Both the position numbers and the translations under genes were made by a program. Below the pieces are notes generated by a model, which was not told the DNA's origin, ran no database searches, and worked only from the letters and a program-made list of their open reading frames with translations. From the NCBI RefSeq assembly GCF_928392795.1, contig NZ_CAKMTJ010000006.1, forward strand, positions 62,001 to 126,000: a stretch of DNA of 64,000 nucleotides. The letters run 5' to 3'. The DNA comes from Rothia nasimurium. GTDB lineage: Bacteria; Actinomycetota; Actinomycetes; Actinomycetales; Micrococcaceae. Positions 8,342 through 17,020 of this stretch are shown here, one piece after another; position 1 is the first letter of the stretch; each line of letters begins with the position of its first letter.

Positions 8342-8719
8342 ATGCCTAAGACATGGACAAGTGGCCCTGTTTCTGAATTTGAACTAGCTGTTGCAGGGGA
8401 GGTAAAGGCCTAGATGGGAAGACGTGGACTAAGTGCCCGTCAACTGGCAGACAAAATAGGCATGGCCCACTCTGCTTTGTCAAAGAGACTTCGAGGAGTA
8501 AGCGCGTTTACCATCAACGACTTAGGTGTGATTGCGGCACATATGGGAATCACCCTCGAACAGCTTCTTGGTCCTGTAGTTGATGTACCTCTCACCGGTG
8601 AAGATACAGAAAACCCCGCCCCGGCATCGCCGGAACGGGGTGAATCTGATGAAGATGTGCGCCCTGTGGGGCTCGAACCCACGACCCACGGATTAAAAGT
8701 CCGATGCTCTACCAACTGA
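8342..8719 (+). pseudogene. XRE-type HTH regulator with early amber codon
   Basis: From ATG 8342 (GGGAGG upstream) the frame encodes 23 residues, then TAG at 8411-8413, then continues in the same frame from ATG 8414 through an HTH region (LSARQLADKIGMAHSALSK). Codon 24 was probably once CAG, AAG or GAG. Reinitiation at ATG 8414 (AAAGG nearby) would still give an intact HTH. The C-terminus runs over the tRNA-Lys terminator and the tRNA itself on the other strand (DVRPVGLEPTTH onward), so the original stop is probably lost too. It resembles phage-type immunity repressors. Confidence 0.5.
8610..8640 (-). terminator. rho-independent terminator of tRNA-Lys
   Basis: On the minus strand, CCCCGTTCCGGC, a short loop, GCCGGGGCGGGG and TTTT form a GC-rich hairpin with a U tract 18 bp after the tRNA 3' end. 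Confidence 0.75.
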
Positions 8720-8730
8720 GCTAAAGGCGC
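8658..8730 (-). tRNA. tRNA-Lys (anticodon TTT)
   Basis: This 73-nt tRNA starts GCGCCTTTAGCTCAG. The acceptor stem GCGCCTT pairs with AGGGCGC, the anticodon loop is CTTTTAA with anticodon TTT, and the T arm contains GGTTCGA. CCA is not encoded; the discriminator is A. Its 3' end faces the copper island, and tRNA 3' ends are common integration sites. Confidence 0.95.
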
Positions 8731-8757
8731 ATCCACTGAGTAAACTCAGCGCCTTCC

Positions 8758-8786
8758 ACTATACACCCCGTGACGCAAAGCTCCAA
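8758..8786 (-). promoter_or_regulatory. tRNA-Lys promoter
   Basis: A -35 TTGGAG (8781-8786) and -10 TATAGT (8758-8763) are separated by 17 bp, and the -10 lies about 27 bp before the tRNA 5' end. Confidence 0.65.
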
Positions 8787-8836
8787 AAACCCGGCCGCAA
8801 CAGGCGTCCGCACCGCCGCCGTGCTCTAATAGCTGT

Positions 8837-9051
8837 GTGACCGCCCTACTGAACAGCCCCCTCACCCACTACGCCGCAGCCCTCCTGCTCTTCGTCGGCC
8901 TCACCGCGGCCCTGCGCTCGCTGCCCAAAAGATTCAGCTCCGCTGGTAGCCCTATATCGTTATCCTGCGGGCCTGCCTGCAACTCGCCGTCATCGCCCTG
9001 ATGCTCACCAGCGTCATCACGCGCACCCGAGTTTTACCTCTCAGCGCATAG
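8837..9051 (+). pseudogene. remnant of an ABC-type membrane permease (FetB/YbbM-like N-terminus)
   Basis: From GTG 8837 a hydrophobic stretch (LTHYAAALLLFVGLTAALRS) reads in one frame, while the matching continuation (YIVILRACLQLAVIALMLTS) is in another frame behind a TAG. Only about 70 codons remain. The pattern of a first membrane helix followed by ILRACLQL resembles the N-terminus of FetB-type metal ABC permeases. No intact gene is present; the family call is tentative, the decay is clear. Confidence 0.5.
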
Positions 9052-9090
9052 CCTTTCGCTGAGTACCTCAGCAGTTCTACACTGGTAGGC

Positions 9091-9801
9091 ATGCCTTCTG
9101 ACGCCCGCTTCCACCGCCCCGTCCGCCTCTCTACCGAAAAGTTTGAACGCTACCAGGGGGCTGGCAGCCCAGAAGACCTCGCAACTGCCGCCCAGGCGTC
9201 CGCCCGCGCCCTACTAGCCCGCGGACGCGCCAACGAAGACCCCTCCGTCGCCAAGCGCCTGGTGCACTACACCGACGAATTCGGTATAGAAGCTGTCGCC
9301 GAACTCTGGTCGCGGGCTGCCCCCGTGACCGTTGCCGGTGCCCTCTGGCGCATCTACGCCCTGCGCGGCGTCATTCGCGCTAATTCTCAGCTCATGAGCC
9401 ACTACTACGAGCGCGGCATGCACTCCAGCTACCTGGCGCAAGCTCTGGCGGGGGTTCCGTCGCCTCCCACCGCCGACGAAATCTGTGCCACCGTCGACGC
9501 TATCTTGGCCGGCGCCTACACCGGTGACTTCGACGTGGCTCTCAACCGCTTTGCGGCTTTCTGCCGGGTGCTGGCTCTAGGACAGGACGACGTCGCCCTG
9601 GAGCTGAGGCACGGCCAGCGGGTCTCACCCCGGGGCGGGCACCCCGATGAGGTGACCGAGCTACACCGCCCCTCAGCCGAAGTGCGCGACGAGGCCGCTG
9701 CGCGGGCCGTCCGCCTGCGAACCGCTGCCCGCAGGCTCACCGGAACCGCACGCGAGCTCGAAGAAGCCGCCCTCAACTGGCGGGCTGGAACCCTGGACTA
9801 A
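9091..9801 (+). CDS. conserved actinobacterial protein of unknown function
   Basis: This 236-aa soluble, probably helical protein has no signal peptide or membrane segment. It resembles a family widespread in Micrococcales that I can recognise only by its overall pattern (RFHRPVRLSTEKFERYQG near the start, ELWSRAAPVTVAGALWR in the middle). The second half is Arg/Glu-rich with VRDEAAARAVRLRTAARRL. No catalytic or binding motif is evident. It is monocistronic and ends just before a strong hairpin. Confidence 0.7.
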   Translation: MPSDARFHRPVRLSTEKFERYQGAGSPEDLATAAQASARALLARGRANEDPSVAKRLVHYTDEFGIEAVAELWSRAAPVTVAGALWRIYALRGVIRANSQLMSHYYERGMHSSYLAQALAGVPSPPTADEICATVDAILAGAYTGDFDVALNRFAAFCRVLALGQDDVALELRHGQRVSPRGGHPDEVTELHRPSAEVRDEAAARAVRLRTAARRLTGTARELEEAALNWRAGTLD

Positions 9802-9820
9802 TATAGGCCCAATAGCAAAA

Positions 9821-9860
9821 ACTCGGCCCCTCTTCGATCTGGAAGAGGGGCCGAGTCTTG
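9821..9860. terminator. bidirectional terminator
   Basis: A perfect 15-bp hairpin (ACTCGGCCCCTCTTC with its complement, 6-nt loop) is followed by CTTGTTT on the plus strand and preceded by AAAA. It lies between the convergent 9091-9801 gene and the subtilase gene and can serve both. Confidence 0.9.
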
Positions 9861-9921
9861 TTTCAACAGGTCTTGCTAGAAACCTAGCTACAGGACCCAG
9901 ATGAAGTTTTCACCACCGACC

Positions 9922-12900
9922 TTAGCGGGGAGAAACATTCTGGTCGAAACGGTAGAGGAAGGCAGCCATTGCATCACGGGCGATGGGGGTAACGGGACGG
10001 AAAGTACCGTCAGCCCAACCGGTGGTTACACCAGACTCAGCCAGCCAAGAAATTTCCTTGTAGAACTGGGTGTCGGGAGCAACGTCAGAGAACTGGCCAC
10101 CCTGGGGTGCCACATATTCAGGCTCACCTGCGAAACGGTAGAAGAAGGCAGCCATAGCGTCACGGTTGACGGAATCATGGGGACGGAAGGTGCCATCTGC
10201 CCAACCGGTGCTGATACCAGAAGCGTGCATCCAGGCAATTTCCTTGTAGAACTGGTGGTCAGTAGCTACGTCCTTGAAGGGAGACTCGCTCGGAGCGGTG
10301 AACTGGGGGCTACCGGCCAAGCGGTAGAAGAAGGCAGCCATAGCGCCACGCTCTACATTATCTAGGGGCTTGAAGGTGCCGTCGGGGTAGCCGGTGGTGA
10401 TACCGCGCTCAGCCAGCCAAGCGATTTCCTTGTAGAACTGATCGTCAGGGCTGACGTCCTTGAAACGGGGGTTCTGAATCTTTTCTTCCTGAACCAGTGA
10501 TACGATTTCAGCCTTGCCGCCGTCTTCACCGGCTTTGACGCCACTCAGGTCGCCAGTACCGTTATGCATGTGCAGGAGCAGTGCCTGAGCATCCTTGACG
10601 TTGACGCTGCCACGGTTAACCGTGATATCAGCCTCGGGGGCGTCAATGAACAAACCGCTTGCGTCAGACGCAGTGCCTTCGAACCACAGGTTGGGGCTGT
10701 GGGGATTGAAGGAAACCCAGTCAGTTGCATCGGTATGGCGGCCGTTCTCGTACCAGGAGTAGGTGTCTACCTTGTAGCGCAGGTCGCCAGCGTTATCAGC
10801 GGTAATACCCATCTTGGATAGCTGTACAGGTAGGGCTAGGACGTTGCTGTCGAAGGTGTTGGTATCAACGCTACCGAAAGCCCCATTGATGGGCTGGTGG
10901 TCCAGGGCGGTCAGCTTACCATTGACATAGCCAACCAGGGTTGCAACGGGGTAGTCAAGACCAGCAACACGGTTAGTGTAGACGTAGTAGTCTGCGCGGT
11001 TATTGCCATCAACATCGAAAGCTACTTCAATGCTGGTGGGGTTAGTGAGGTTCTCCCAGTTGGACCAGGTGGAGACACCGATACTCATCATGCCGTCCTT
11101 GGCGACATCTCCGCTAGTTGCCTGCAGGGCAGGAACGTTGGTAGAAGCACCGACGTACTGAAGGTCAACGCGCTGACTGGTAACAGCACCCAGGGTAGAG
11201 GTCTTCTTGCGTTCAGAAACAGCACCGAGCTCGAAAGCACCGACCAGAGACTTATAACCACCCTGATTAACGGCGGTCCCCTCAAGGTCGATGGTGCTCT
11301 TAAGGCTGTATTCCCCGAATTCAACGGTACTTGCAGCAGCCTTCATATCTGATACAGGCTTAGGTGCAATCTGCAGGGGCAGACGCATCTCGTTGCCGTT
11401 TTCAGTCAGCAGGAGACGGCCAGATTCAATGCTCATAAACTGGCGATCGTAACCCAGCTGCTGGGCTGAGCTGGCCGATTCAAGCTTCTTTTCCAGCTTG
11501 GAGGGGTCAACGGTGACAGTAACGACGAAGGTGGTCTTTCCACCAGCCTCAACAGATACGGTCTTAGGAGCCGATACCTCAACACCGGGCAGGTCGGAGG
11601 AAGCAGCGAATGAAACCTCGTAGGTATGAGCCTTGTTGTCTGAGTTATCGACGGTGAGTTTGCGGGTAAAGGTCTGAACACCAGCATCGGGGAGAACTTC
11701 AATCACGCCGAAGCTTTCAGAGACCTGATCGGGGTGATCAGCGCTGTAGGTCAGAACCTTCTGGTTGACAGCCTTCAGGGCGTCAACACGGCCGGAGCCC
11801 ACACGCTCTACAGAGTGGATAGCGCCGTCTTCAGTCTTCAGGTCATGAACAGCTGAGTTCATGATAGCGGCCTTGACCTGGGGAGCTGAGTAGCTCTGGT
11901 TGGCTTCATAGACCAGGGCTGCAATACCTGCGACATGGGGAGAAGCCATGGAGGTACCGGACATTACAGCCTTATCAGAGCCGCCAGCAACGGCAGCTGA
12001 GCCGATGCCGGTACCGGGGGCGGCAACGTCCGGCTTGGTGTAACCGACGGTGCCGTGAACACCACGGCCGGTTGAAGTATTGACCTGGTCAAAGAGACCG
12101 TGCTCAACCAGAACGGAGGAAATCCATTCGTTCTTCAGCTCAATCTTGACTTCTTCACCGGCATCGAGAGCAGCACGAACCTTTTCAGCATCCTGAGCAA
12201 CCAGACGGATGCCAGGGATGGTTGAGTTACCTGCGATACCAATCGTCTCGTAATCCAGGTTGGAGGCAAGGATTACACCCTTACCGCCTGCCTTTTCAAT
12301 GTTGTTGAAGCGGACAGCCGAGCCACAAGGGAAGGTTTCAAAGTTATCGGTCCAGTCAATGAAAACCCATTTGCCGCCGAAGTCAGTGCCCTCGGGGTAG
12401 GCCTCACAACCGAAGGGGTTCTCGGGGGTGCTCTTGACGACCTCACCAATCAGCTGCTCAGGGGTAGCAGCTGAGTAATCGAAGCTGACAGAGTAGTCAC
12501 CGCTGAGGTCACCGGCAAGAGCTGAAGGGGAATGAACCTTAGCCTTGTCGATAGCGGCGGTAGAACCGATGGAGTTAGCAACAGCCAGAGCTGAGCGGGC
12601 ATTAGCCGGGTTACCGGAAATAGAGTAGGTATCGCCGTTGCCGTTAGCCGCACGGGAGTTGCCAGCTGCAGCGACAGAGAGGACACCCTGGCGGGTCAGG
12701 GCGTCAACAATGACGTTTTCGGGGTCGTCGGTAGCACCGTAGTCAGAGCCCAGGGACATGTTAACTACATCAACGCGGTCGTCATACTTACCGTCGTTGT
12801 TGGGGTCTAGGGCGCGGTCGAGGGCCTGGCCAGTGAGGTCGGTGGACCCTTCACAGCCAAAGACACGGAAGTCAACGATCTGGGCGCCCGGAGCTGAACC

Positions 12901-13821
12901 AGCACCGATCTTCATGCCCTTCATCTCTTCTTCGGTGATCTTGGTGTAATCGCCCTTGAAGGTGCTGCCGTCAGCGTTGACGGCGTAGCCCGCTGCGGTA
13001 CCTGCAACGTGGGTACCGTGCCCTGCAAAGCGGCAGTCAAGCGGGTTATTATCAGGCTGAGGCAAGGCATCAGCAGCGTCGCTAGCTGAGTCGTAGTTGT
13101 CGCCGGCAAGGTCATAGCCACCGAGGTACTTTTCGGGGTCGTATAGGCCAGAGTCAGCGGCCGGCATATCGGTCATCTTGGAAGCCTTTTCGTAGGCTTC
13201 AGCGGTACCTGGGCCACCGAACTGGGTGTGGGTGTAGTCAACACCGGTGTCAATAATAGCGATCTTGACGCCCTTACCGGTGTAGCCGGTCTGCTGCCAG
13301 CTGGTGATGGCTTGGGTATCGATGACGGTGCCGGTATTGGACGGAGTCTTCGACACGATGGGGGAAATCATGACAACATCGCTGCGAGAAGCCAGTTCAC
13401 GAATCTTCTCAGCGTCACCGCGAATTGCTACACCACGGACAGAGTTATGGGCGGTGTAGAGGACGCTTGCGCCAGTTTCAGCAGCCACTGCTCGCCCCTG
13501 ACGCTCAACGGCCGCAGCAATGGCCTGAACTTCTGCCTGGGCATCGACAGGAGCCTGCTTACCTTGCAGGACGGCGGCAGGCTGGGTGCTCTCATAGGCA
13601 CCTTTGCCCTTGAACTGGACAAATACGCTAACGGTACCCTCAGCCGCTTTCATGGAAGGAGTGAGCACCTGTTCGTTCATGGTCTGAGTAGCACTTTGGA
13701 ACAGGTCAGCATCGGTCAGAGAGTTAGCCGCAGGCAGGCCCATAGAGAGAACCATACCGAGGCCAAGCAGGGAGGCCGCACCGCTGCGGGCTACCTTCTT
13801 GGGTGTGTATTTTTTCGTCAT
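9922..13821 (-). CDS. S8 family subtilisin-like protease with three SLH repeats
   Basis: This 1299-aa exported serine protease starts at ATG 13821 behind AAAGGA. A signal peptide (about residues 1-32) is followed by a propeptide (about 60-155). The catalytic triad is Asp191 (IIDTGVDYTHTQ), His268 (GHGTHVAG) and Ser623 (GTSMASPHVAG), with oxyanion Asn387. A PA-type insert lies at about 450-565. A long beta-rich stalk leads to three S-layer homology repeats in the last about 180 residues, each built on F-DV, QFYKEI-W, G-TTG-DGTF and RDAMAAF-YR. SLH repeats anchor proteins to the wall. Rothia species are known for cell-associated gluten-degrading subtilases of this general type; substrate here is inferred only from family. 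Confidence 0.92.
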   Translation of the reverse strand: MTKKYTPKKVARSGAASLLGLGMVLSMGLPAANSLTDADLFQSATQTMNEQVLTPSMKAAEGTVSVFVQFKGKGAYESTQPAAVLQGKQAPVDAQAEVQAIAAAVERQGRAVAAETGASVLYTAHNSVRGVAIRGDAEKIRELASRSDVVMISPIVSKTPSNTGTVIDTQAITSWQQTGYTGKGVKIAIIDTGVDYTHTQFGGPGTAEAYEKASKMTDMPAADSGLYDPEKYLGGYDLAGDNYDSASDAADALPQPDNNPLDCRFAGHGTHVAGTAAGYAVNADGSTFKGDYTKITEEEMKGMKIGAGSAPGAQIVDFRVFGCEGSTDLTGQALDRALDPNNDGKYDDRVDVVNMSLGSDYGATDDPENVIVDALTRQGVLSVAAAGNSRAANGNGDTYSISGNPANARSALAVANSIGSTAAIDKAKVHSPSALAGDLSGDYSVSFDYSAATPEQLIGEVVKSTPENPFGCEAYPEGTDFGGKWVFIDWTDNFETFPCGSAVRFNNIEKAGGKGVILASNLDYETIGIAGNSTIPGIRLVAQDAEKVRAALDAGEEVKIELKNEWISSVLVEHGLFDQVNTSTGRGVHGTVGYTKPDVAAPGTGIGSAAVAGGSDKAVMSGTSMASPHVAGIAALVYEANQSYSAPQVKAAIMNSAVHDLKTEDGAIHSVERVGSGRVDALKAVNQKVLTYSADHPDQVSESFGVIEVLPDAGVQTFTRKLTVDNSDNKAHTYEVSFAASSDLPGVEVSAPKTVSVEAGGKTTFVVTVTVDPSKLEKKLESASSAQQLGYDRQFMSIESGRLLLTENGNEMRLPLQIAPKPVSDMKAAASTVEFGEYSLKSTIDLEGTAVNQGGYKSLVGAFELGAVSERKKTSTLGAVTSQRVDLQYVGASTNVPALQATSGDVAKDGMMSIGVSTWSNWENLTNPTSIEVAFDVDGNNRADYYVYTNRVAGLDYPVATLVGYVNGKLTALDHQPINGAFGSVDTNTFDSNVLALPVQLSKMGITADNAGDLRYKVDTYSWYENGRHTDATDWVSFNPHSPNLWFEGTASDASGLFIDAPEADITVNRGSVNVKDAQALLLHMHNGTGDLSGVKAGEDGGKAEIVSLVQEEKIQNPRFKDVSPDDQFYKEIAWLAERGITTGYPDGTFKPLDNVERGAMAAFFYRLAGSPQFTAPSESPFKDVATDHQFYKEIAWMHASGISTGWADGTFRPHDSVNRDAMAAFFYRFAGEPEYVAPQGGQFSDVAPDTQFYKEISWLAESGVTTGWADGTFRPVTPIARDAMAAFLYRFDQNVSPR

Positions 13822-14023
13822 GGAAGGATTTCCTTTATCCAAGTGATCCGTTGTGGTGTATACCGCTAAATTTACGAGTGCTTCAACCATGACTCACATC
13901 ACAACTGCTGGTCAATACCCAACCCGGATTTTGCTCGAAATTTTTATATAACTTGTCACAATATGAGATATCCATCCATGTCAACCCAAAGTCTCTTCAA
14001 GGAAACCATTTTCATACCCAGGG

Positions 14024-14052
14024 TTGACATCCCACTCCAACAGGAGAATGAT
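14024..14052 (+). promoter_or_regulatory. candidate promoter for the PhoU-like/Pit operon
   Basis: TTGACA (14024-14029), a 17-bp spacer and AATGAT (14047-14052) would start transcription near 14060, exactly where the first structured element begins. The -10 is a 4 of 6 match, so this is moderate evidence that the structured leader belongs to the plus-strand operon. Confidence 0.4.
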
Positions 14053-14061
14053 GGATACCAA

Positions 14062-14258
14062 GATGTCAGGCTGCTAATAGGTAGCCCCGGGCTCCAAATC
14101 TTTAGCCGCTTCGAGCGGCCTTCCGCCGAGAGGCGCTCCCAGCCTGACATCGCTAAACTTCATATCGCGGTGCCGGGCTCCGCCTCTCTTTCTATGAGGC
14201 AGGTAGCTCGGCACTTGCGTCCGCACCGGGAATCTCACCGAGCTCTCCCCCGTTAACC
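14062..14258. ncRNA. structured RNA region, possible riboswitch; strand unresolved
   Basis: This stretch of a 497-bp gene-free gap is full of complementary arms. GATGTCAGGCTG (14062-14073) pairs perfectly with 14140-14151. CGGTGC (14168-14173) pairs with 14223-14228. AGCTCGG (14205-14211) pairs with 14238-14244. The last two pairs cross, giving a pseudoknot or alternative folds. On the minus strand the blocks GGTGAGATTCC, CGCAAGTG and GAGCTACCTGCC appear in the order seen in cobalamin riboswitches, but the element is short. A plus-strand promoter at 14024 argues for the phosphate operon instead. A structured RNA is likely; its class is not settled. Confidence 0.5.
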
Positions 14259-14318
14259 TTGGCGCGGTACCATAAGCTCAGCACCTGCCCACCCGCCCAC
14301 ACCCAGGAGAGCTGGCCC

Positions 14319-14936
14319 ATGCTCCAACGCATGTTCCCCCAAGAGAACACCTCGCTGACCGCCCTAGCCACACTCTCAGAGCAGGTTACAGGTGCTGCAG
14401 CCCTGCTCTCAGAAATGGTGGGCTCCCCCGAAGACCGCTACCCCGAGCTACTCGAGCGCACTCTCACCCACGAAGCTGCCACCCTCGACATGCTGCACAC
14501 CACCATGACCGCTGTGCGCAGCTCCTTCTCAACTCCTATCCCCCGCGAAGACATCTACACCCTGGCTGTCTCACTCAACAATGTCGTTGAGAAGCTGACC
14601 TCAGCCGCCAACATTCTGCACCTCTACCACATCGTGCGGTTCTCCCCCAAGGCAGCGACCCTGCTCGACCTCATCCAGCGCCAGGCAGTGCTGACCACCG
14701 AAATCATCCCCAAACTCAGCACCCTACGCGACCTGGACGACTACTGGATTACTATGCTCCGCATCGCCAAGCAGGCCGTACGCATAGCTGAAGAATACGA
14801 CGCCGACATTCAGGACCGCTACAAGCAGACCCGCTACCTGCAAACCACCCAGTTCGTGCGTAAGCTCATCGAAGCATCCGAAGCTATGCGTACCGTTGCC
14901 ACCGAAATCGGCCGCATTATCGTGCAGGAATCCTAG
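14319..14936 (+). CDS. PhoU-like DUF47 family protein, Pit accessory
   Basis: This 205-aa all-helical protein of the DUF47/PhoU-like family is commonly encoded with a Pit transporter and thought to modulate it. ATG 14319 follows CAGGAGAG. Family-like features are regular heptad-type helices, MLQRMFPQE at the start, YTLAVSLNNVVEKL in the middle and IRYLQT-like helical repeats later. The stop overlaps the GTG of the Pit gene by one base (TAGTG), so the two proteins are made together. The role is regulation or gating of phosphate uptake by analogy, not shown. Confidence 0.85.
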   Translation: MLQRMFPQENTSLTALATLSEQVTGAAALLSEMVGSPEDRYPELLERTLTHEAATLDMLHTTMTAVRSSFSTPIPREDIYTLAVSLNNVVEKLTSAANILHLYHIVRFSPKAATLLDLIQRQAVLTTEIIPKLSTLRDLDDYWITMLRIAKQAVRIAEEYDADIQDRYKQTRYLQTTQFVRKLIEASEAMRTVATEIGRIIVQES

Positions 14937-15946
14937 TGACGCTCGCCCTCTTCACCCTCGGCTGCCTAGCACTGATTGCCTTTACCTTCGTCACCGGCTT
15001 TCGAGACGCCCCCAACGCCACCGCCATACCCGTGAAAACCAGGGCCCTCACCCCCAAAATCGCCCTACGCACCAGCGCCCTCTTTAACGCCGTCGGCATG
15101 GCCATGACCGGCATCATGCTAGGCTCAGTCACCACCCACTGGCTCACCGTCCCCCACAACAACACTGGCCTGGGTCTGGTACTCACCGCCCTCATCTCAG
15201 CGGTAGCCTGGGGCATTATCACCTGGTGGTTTCGCATCCCGTCCTCATCTACCCACGCCCTCATCGGTGGCCTAGCCGGGGCAGCCTGGGCCGCACGCTC
15301 AACCGATCTAGGCAGCTTCAGCCCCTTCTCTGAGCCCCTTGCCACCTTCCTTTTCGTGCCCCTCATCCTGGCCCCCATCGTCCTCTTCGTCCTCGCATGG
15401 GCAGTAGTCTTCCCCTTCTACGGGCTCCTACAACGCTCCTACCCCTCAACCGTCAACCGCTTCTCCCGCAGCGTCCTCTCCCTAGCCAACTCCCTCATCT
15501 CCCTCATCCACGGCATTCAAACCGGCCAACGAGCCGTCGTTATTTACGCCGTGCTTTTGCTTTCTGCCGGACTCGAAGTTCATCCCACCACCTACATCAT
15601 CTCCGCCCTCTTCCTTGCCATGGTATTAGGTTTCGGCACAGCCCGAGGTAGCTCCCGCATCGGCTACACCTTCGCCCACCAAATGGTTAAAGTTGACCCC
15701 TTCCGCGGGGCAGTAGCCCAAAGCTCAACAGCCCTGGCCTTGGTATTTCTCCAGTTCTTCCTCAACACCCCGGTCTCATCCTCCCACCTAGCGGCCTCCG
15801 CCGTCCTCGGATCGGGAGTCAACCAGCGCTTCGCCGCGGTACGCCACAAAATCGTGCTCCGCATCATCCTTACCTGGTTTATCACCATGCCAGCCTGTTT
15901 TCTGCTCGCCGCTGTTCTCTTCCTGGCACTCTCCCCCCTGTTGTAG
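14936..15946 (+). CDS. inorganic phosphate transporter, Pit family
   Basis: This 336-aa membrane protein of the PiT family performs low-affinity symport of (metal-)phosphate. The two inverted family signatures are visible: GFRDAPNAT near residue 21 and SSSTHALIGGLAG near 100, with the second-half counterpart PVSSSHLAASAVLGSG near 280. About 8-9 transmembrane segments can be counted. Translation starts at GTG 14936, overlapping the upstream stop. The window also has the high-affinity pst system, so this is probably the constitutive route. Confidence 0.88.
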   Translation: MTLALFTLGCLALIAFTFVTGFRDAPNATAIPVKTRALTPKIALRTSALFNAVGMAMTGIMLGSVTTHWLTVPHNNTGLGLVLTALISAVAWGIITWWFRIPSSSTHALIGGLAGAAWAARSTDLGSFSPFSEPLATFLFVPLILAPIVLFVLAWAVVFPFYGLLQRSYPSTVNRFSRSVLSLANSLISLIHGIQTGQRAVVIYAVLLLSAGLEVHPTTYIISALFLAMVLGFGTARGSSRIGYTFAHQMVKVDPFRGAVAQSSTALALVFLQFFLNTPVSSSHLAASAVLGSGVNQRFAAVRHKIVLRIILTWFITMPACFLLAAVLFLALSPLL

Positions 15947-16040
15947 CGCTCCTACCTGCTCCGGCGCGCTCTCGGCAAGAAAGCCACCTCTTCGATATAT
16001 TGGGGACTAAGACTACGCACCGTCCACGTGAAAGAGCAGC

Positions 16041-17018
16041 ATGCCTACAGTTTCAATCATTGTTCGCACAAAAGACCGCCCCATCTTCCTCCAGCGAGCC
16101 CTAGCTAACATCGCGGAACAAACATTTACCGATTATGTTGTTGCGGTAGTGAATGACGGTGGCAACCAACAAGCCGTAGAGCGCGTCATAGCCCAAGAAC
16201 CCCGTATCAAAGAGCTGCTGACTATTCACAATGAAGAGTCACGAGGCATGGAGGCCGCCTCAAACCAAGGCATTCAAGCTACACAGTCCACCTACATCGC
16301 CATCCATGATGACGATGACCTATGGGAACCCACCTTCCTCGAAACAACCGTTCACCGCCTCGAAGAAACCGGGGAAAACATGGTAACGGTACGCACTGAC
16401 GAATACTTTGAACGCATTACCGACAACGGAACATTCGAGTTCATCGATTCACGCCCTTTCTGGGCAATTCTTAAGGACATCACAGTTCAAGATTTGACCC
16501 GTATCAACCGCGCAGTTCCTATCTCAATCCTGCACCGCCGGTCCCTCCACGATGAACTTGGTTTCTATAATGAGAACCTACCCGTGGTAGGCGACTGGGA
16601 ATTCAATCTACGCGTCGCGGCCCGATACCCCATTCTGTTTATCGACGAGTTGCTTGCTCACTGGTCGCAACGCCCTGACCAGACAGAGGGTGCACTCGCT
16701 AATAGCGTTCATGCGGGCAAAGTTCTGCACGGAATCTACGACGGGCGTGTGCGAGCGCAGGCTATTCGTGATGATTTAGCAAACAACGGCCACCTCGGTT
16801 CCTACCTCTACCAGGCTCATCTCGCGAACCAGGTTGATGGCAGCGTGGGGCATAACATCGACCTCACCCACCGTGTTCTTGACGAGCTGAGGACGATTAG
16901 TGTCAAACTAGACCGTATAGAAGAAACCACTCGCACCACCTCAGAACGGCTCGAGCGCATCGAGCGGGCGTTGTCTCTCAAGTCTCGCCTCACACGCTTT
17001 GTGAAAGGAAACCGCTAA
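16041..17018 (+). CDS. glycosyltransferase family 2 protein
   Basis: This 325-aa GT-A fold glycosyltransferase starts with the nucleotide-binding strand VSIIVRTKDRP (residues 4-14), has VVNDGG near 37 and an acidic metal site DDDD at about 94-97 (AIHDDDDLWEP). VVGDWEFNLRVA near 185 fits the catalytic-base region. The last about 60 residues form a coiled coil rich in Arg, Glu and Leu with no membrane anchor. It pairs with the downstream pyruvyltransferase-like gene (2-bp gap), suggesting assembly of a pyruvylated surface glycan. Acceptor and sugar are unknown. A TATATT -10-like box lies about 45 bp upstream. Confidence 0.85.
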   Translation: MPTVSIIVRTKDRPIFLQRALANIAEQTFTDYVVAVVNDGGNQQAVERVIAQEPRIKELLTIHNEESRGMEAASNQGIQATQSTYIAIHDDDDLWEPTFLETTVHRLEETGENMVTVRTDEYFERITDNGTFEFIDSRPFWAILKDITVQDLTRINRAVPISILHRRSLHDELGFYNENLPVVGDWEFNLRVAARYPILFIDELLAHWSQRPDQTEGALANSVHAGKVLHGIYDGRVRAQAIRDDLANNGHLGSYLYQAHLANQVDGSVGHNIDLTHRVLDELRTISVKLDRIEETTRTTSERLERIERALSLKSRLTRFVKGNR

Positions 17019-17020
17019 TC

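Noticed and set aside
13963..14256. 97-codon plus-strand ORF in the structured region
   Set aside because: Its length comes from paired RNA arms; the peptide has no protein-like pattern and no ribosome site.
14263..14271. GGTACCGCG on the minus strand resembling the T-box core
   Set aside because: Only the 9-nt core matches; no specifier loop or synthetase/amino-acid gene follows.
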